Shown here: piece after piece, positions 6,790 through 9,749 of the stretch
Layout: each line of letters starts with the position of its first letter
How positions within the stretch are numbered: the stretch's first letter is position 1
Assembly: GCA_905235775.1 (NCBI GenBank)
Contig: CAJOMY010000058.1
Location: 1 to 9,749, forward strand
Source of the DNA: an uncultured Bacteroidales bacterium
GTDB taxonomy: Bacteria; Bacteroidota; Bacteroidia; Bacteroidales; UBA932
Direction of reading: 5' to 3'
Length of the DNA: 9,749 bases
The notes under the pieces: generated by a model
The model's input: only the letters and a program-made list of their open reading frames with translations
Told to the model about the DNA's origin: nothing
The model's database searches: none
Made by a program: the position numbers and the translations under genes

Positions 6790-9351
6790 ATGATGTATAA
6801 TATTGAAATTGCCGCGCCCGTGTGGAAAAGTGTGATGGTGACGCGGCGTCTCCCGGAGGAGCTTTCGGGTCTGGAGACCCTGTGCAAGAACCTCTGGTGG
6901 TGCTGGAACGACGATGCCAAGTCCCTTTTCCGCACCATTGATTACGACCTGTGGCACAAATCCGGCCACAATCCGATGGTCATCCTGGACAAGGTCAGTC
7001 TGAAAAGATACAGGGAACTCGCCAAGGACAAGGAGTTCCTGGCCCGTCTCGGGGAGGTGATGTCCGAATTCAACGCCTACATGGCCGAGAAGGAGAAACG
7101 CACCGAACCCTCCGTGGGATATTTCTGCATGGAGTATGGCCTGGACACTTCGCTGATGATCTACTCCGGCGGCCTGGGCATCCTGGCCGGCGACTACCTC
7201 AAGGAGGCCAGCGACATGAACGTCAATCTGGTCGCCGTCGGCCTGCTGTACCGCTACGGCTACTTCACCCAGCGACTCACCCCGCAGGGCAATCAGGTGG
7301 CCGACTATAACCCGCAGGACTTCCTGAAAATCCCCGCCGAACCCGTCCTGGATGAGAACGGCTCCTGGAAGACCATCCAGATGCAGATGCCCGGCCGGAC
7401 GCTTCATGCGCGCATCTGGAAGGTGGCGGTCGGCCGGACGGACCTGTACCTGCTGGACACCGACTATGAGGCCAACAGACCGGACGACCGCGAGATCACG
7501 CATCAGCTCTACGGCGGCGACTGGGAGAACCGCCTCAAGCAGGAGCTCCTGCTGGGTATCGGCGGCGTGCGTGCCCTGCGCGTGCTGGGCCTGCATCCGA
7601 CCATCTACCACTACAACGAGGGCCACGCCGCATTCGCCGGCCTGGAATGCCTGCGTGAGTGTATTCAGGAGCAGCACCTCTCCTTCGCCGAAGGCATAGA
7701 GCTGGTCCGTGCCGCCAGCTTGTATACGACGCACACGCCGGTCCCGGCCGGTCACGACGCCTTCACCGAGGAGATGATCGGCCGCTACATCGGCCACTAT
7801 CCTTCCCGCCTGGGCGTGGACTGGCGTACGATGATGAGCCTGGGCAAGATCGATGCCGACAACCCGGACGAGAAGTTCTCCATGAGCCACCTTGCCGCGA
7901 ATCTGTCGCAGAACGTCAACGGCGTGTCCATGCTGCACGGCAAGGTCAGTCAGGATATTTTCGCCGACATGTATCCGGGCTACCTCCCGGAGGAGCTTTA
8001 TATCAGCTATGTCACCAACGGCGTCCACTACCCGACCTGGGCTTCCAAATATTGGAAGGAACTGCACGCCAAGGTATTCGGCCCGGAGTTCCAGACGCAC
8101 CATTATGACAAGAAGTGCTTCGAGGGCATCTATTCCGTACCCGACAGCGAGATATGGGACGTGCGCAAGGTGCTCAAGAAGGAGCTCATCCGCGCCATCC
8201 GCGAGCGCCTGTCCGACCCGATCGTGAGCGCCCACTACACCCCGCGTCAGGTCGTGACGATCAAGGAGCGCCTGCGCGAGGACGTGCTGACCATCGGTTT
8301 TGCCCGTCGTTTTGCGACGTACAAACGCGCCACGCTGCTGTTCAGCGACCTTGACCGGCTCGACGCCATCGTCAACGACCCCAGACATCCGGTGCAGTTC
8401 ATCTTTGCCGGCAAGGCGCACCCCGCCGACGGCATGGGCCAGGACCTGATCAAGCAGATAGTCGAGATCTCCAAGCAGGACAGGTTCCTCGGACGCATCA
8501 TCTTCGTGCCGGGCTACGACATCACCCTCGCCAAGCGCCTCGTCCAGGGCGTGGACGTGTGGCTGAACAACCCGACCCGTCCCCTGGAGGCTTCCGGTAC
8601 GTCCGGCGAGAAGGCCGCCATGAACGGCGTCATGCACTTCTCCGTGCTGGATGGCTGGTGGGTCGAAGGCTACAAGGAAGGCGCCGGCTGGGCGCTTCCG
8701 CTGGAGCGCACCTACGACGACCAGCACTATCAGGATGATCTGGATGCCGCATCCATCTACACCATCATCGAGAACGAGATTGCCTCGGCTTACTATGATG
8801 TGGACAAGAACCAGGGCCTGTCGCCCGTGTGGGTCGGCTTCATCAAGAACACCATCGCCCAGGTGGCCTGCAACTTCACCACCAATCGGATGCTGACCGA
8901 CTACTGCGAGCAGTATTACAAGCCGCAATACGAGCGTCTGCAGACGCTTTCCGCTGAGGGTGGCAGGCTTGCCAGGGAAATTGCCGCCTGGAAGGACTCG
9001 GTGCTTGCCGAGTGGAACAACATCCGCGTGGTGTCCTGCACGCAACCGGACGCGTCCTATATCCTCTCGCAGAACAATATGATCAAGAGCCGGGTGGTCC
9101 TTGACCTGGGCCGGCTCCGCCCGGAGGATATCGGCGTGGAGATTCTCTTCACCACGCAGGACGCCCGGGGCGAACTCCATGTCCAGGATGTCGAGGAACT
9201 CAAGTTGATCGCTTTCGAGAATGGTGTCGCCACGTACGAGACCGAGGTTCTCCCCGAGCACACCGGCATGTACCAGATGGCCAAGCGCATCTTCCCGAAG
9301 AATCCGCACCTTCCGCACCGGCAGGACTTCCCGCTTGTCAAATGGCTGTAG
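6790..9351 (+). CDS. glgP: Alpha-glucan (glycogen/maltodextrin) phosphorylase, GT35 short type
   Basis: An 853-residue PLP-dependent enzyme that would release glucose 1-phosphate from alpha-1,4-glucan ends. The N-terminal DUF3417 domain is marked by LPEELSGLETLCKNLWWCWN (21-40). The phosphorylase core follows with YNEGHAAF around Asn276, THTPVPAGHDAF from 314, YVTNGVHYPTW around Asn410, FARRFATYKRATLL around Arg506, GKAHPADGMGQ from 541 and EASGTSGEKAAMNG, where Lys608 is the expected PLP lysine. A beta-rich C-terminal region (about 740-853) ends in DFPLVKWL. These are signatures of the alpha-glucan phosphorylase subfamily found in Thermotoga and many Bacteroidota, not of E. coli GlgP, whose PLP motif is GTGNMK. 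Length is normal for the subfamily. ATG 6790 and ATG 6793 are both possible starts; no Shine-Dalgarno is present. The last 10 bases overlap ribF. This supplies the breakdown arm of the operon. Confidence 0.95.
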   Translation: MMYNIEIAAPVWKSVMVTRRLPEELSGLETLCKNLWWCWNDDAKSLFRTIDYDLWHKSGHNPMVILDKVSLKRYRELAKDKEFLARLGEVMSEFNAYMAEKEKRTEPSVGYFCMEYGLDTSLMIYSGGLGILAGDYLKEASDMNVNLVAVGLLYRYGYFTQRLTPQGNQVADYNPQDFLKIPAEPVLDENGSWKTIQMQMPGRTLHARIWKVAVGRTDLYLLDTDYEANRPDDREITHQLYGGDWENRLKQELLLGIGGVRALRVLGLHPTIYHYNEGHAAFAGLECLRECIQEQHLSFAEGIELVRAASLYTTHTPVPAGHDAFTEEMIGRYIGHYPSRLGVDWRTMMSLGKIDADNPDEKFSMSHLAANLSQNVNGVSMLHGKVSQDIFADMYPGYLPEELYISYVTNGVHYPTWASKYWKELHAKVFGPEFQTHHYDKKCFEGIYSVPDSEIWDVRKVLKKELIRAIRERLSDPIVSAHYTPRQVVTIKERLREDVLTIGFARRFATYKRATLLFSDLDRLDAIVNDPRHPVQFIFAGKAHPADGMGQDLIKQIVEISKQDRFLGRIIFVPGYDITLAKRLVQGVDVWLNNPTRPLEASGTSGEKAAMNGVMHFSVLDGWWVEGYKEGAGWALPLERTYDDQHYQDDLDAASIYTIIENEIASAYYDVDKNQGLSPVWVGFIKNTIAQVACNFTTNRMLTDYCEQYYKPQYERLQTLSAEGGRLAREIAAWKDSVLAEWNNIRVVSCTQPDASYILSQNNMIKSRVVLDLGRLRPEDIGVEILFTTQDARGELHVQDVEELKLIAFENGVATYETEVLPEHTGMYQMAKRIFPKNPHLPHRQDFPLVKWL

Positions 9352-9749
9352 TCGCCACCGGTTTCTTCGACGGCGTCCATCTCGGACACCGCCAGGTGAT
9401 TCAGACGCTCGTCTCCTCCGCCCGGCAACGGGGTGAGGAGGCGATTGTCGTTACGTTCTCCCGACACCCGCGGGCCGTCCTGCAGCAGGATGCCCGCACG
9501 CTGCGGCTGCTCAATTCGCCGCAGGAGAAGGAGGCGTTGCTGCGCGGACTCGGCGTGGACCGCGTGGAGGTGGTCCCCTTCGACCGCGGCTTCGCGCAGC
9601 TCAGCGCCGCGGACTACATCCGCACCGTGCTGCGCGACCGGCTCGGAGCCACGCTGCTGGTCCTGGGCTACGACAACCGCCTGGGCTCCGACCGTCTCAC
9701 ACCCGACCTGATCCGGCCCCTCGCCGGATCGCTCGGCCTGGAGGTCATC
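9342..9749 (+). CDS. ribF: Bifunctional riboflavin kinase/FAD synthetase, N-terminal part (partial)
   Basis: The first 136 codons of an open frame that runs off the right edge; the riboflavin kinase domain would lie beyond. The visible part is the FMN adenylyltransferase domain: ATGFFDGVHLGHRQVI with the nucleotide-binding HxGH (His13-His16), TFSRHPRAVL, LLNSPQEKEALLRGLGVD, VVPFDRGFAQLSAADYI and LGYDNRLGSDR near 108-118. RibF converts riboflavin to FMN and FAD. It starts at ATG 9342, 10 bases before the end of the phosphorylase stop, in another frame. Only six residues precede the conserved GFFDG segment, fewer than in E. coli RibF, but I see no ATG, GTG or TTG in the 14 in-frame codons immediately upstream, so this start is the sensible choice. 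In LGYDNRLG, Asn and Leu replace the Phe residues common in GxDFRFG. Confidence 0.93.
   Translation, partial: MAVVATGFFDGVHLGHRQVIQTLVSSARQRGEEAIVVTFSRHPRAVLQQDARTLRLLNSPQEKEALLRGLGVDRVEVVPFDRGFAQLSAADYIRTVLRDRLGATLLVLGYDNRLGSDRLTPDLIRPLAGSLGLEVI

Noticed and set aside
5596..9318. A 1,240-codon open frame on the minus strand
   Set aside because: It is the exact-register complement of two well-supported genes (GH57 and phosphorylase). It is open only because they avoid TTA, CTA and TCA. I recognise no domain in its translation.
9433..9711. A 92-codon + strand open frame rich in Arg and Ser
   Set aside because: It lies in another frame within ribF, whose motifs (HxGH, TFSRHPR) are clear. The composition is that of an off-frame reading of GC-rich DNA.
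1..9749. Defence system, CRISPR array, mobile element, tRNA, riboswitch or rho-independent terminator
   Set aside because: Coding genes fill the window with gaps of at most 10 bases. I saw no direct-repeat arrays, transposase motifs, terminal inverted repeats or hairpin-plus-T-run structures.

Overview
The window reads as a GC-rich (roughly 60% by eye) chromosomal segment from a member of the Bacteroidota, most likely the order Bacteroidales. Three things suggest this: the gene set and order (debranching enzyme, then glycosyltransferase, then GH57 amylase) resembles the glycogen locus known from Bacteroides-type genomes; most start codons lack a Shine-Dalgarno sequence; and one exact match to the Bacteroides promoter pattern TTTG-N20-TAnnTTTG is present. 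The GC content would suit an Alistipes-like lineage better than Bacteroides itself, but that placement is tentative.

Layout, all on the + strand with almost no spacing. Positions 1-374 hold the end of xseA and a short xseB (exonuclease VII). Positions 371-9351 hold five alpha-glucan genes: a eukaryote-like GH13 branching enzyme (371-2338), a GH133 debranching enzyme (2349-4289), a GT4-like glycosyltransferase that is the candidate glycogen synthase (4290-5582), a cytoplasmic GH57 enzyme (5587-6783) and an alpha-glucan phosphorylase of the short DUF3417-containing type (6790-9351). Positions 9342-9749 hold the start of ribF, which overlaps the phosphorylase and runs off the window. No gap exceeds 10 bases, so there is no intergenic region to describe.

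How the genes work together: the glycosyltransferase would lengthen alpha-1,4 chains and GlgB would add alpha-1,6 branches. The phosphorylase would release glucose 1-phosphate, the debranching enzyme would remove branch stubs, and the GH57 enzyme would cut or rearrange internal alpha-1,4 bonds. No protein has a visible signal peptide, so this is an intracellular storage-polysaccharide cycle, with synthesis and breakdown genes in one transcription unit. Neither a GlgC (ADP-glucose pyrophosphorylase) nor a GT5-type GlgA is present in the window.

Nothing here looks like a defence system, mobile element, CRISPR array or RNA gene. The points most worth a second look are the promoter-like sequence inside the 3' end of glgB, an apparent Asp-to-Glu change at the general-acid position of the debranching enzyme, the identity of the glycogen synthase, and the translational overlaps linking the glycogen genes to xseB and ribF.
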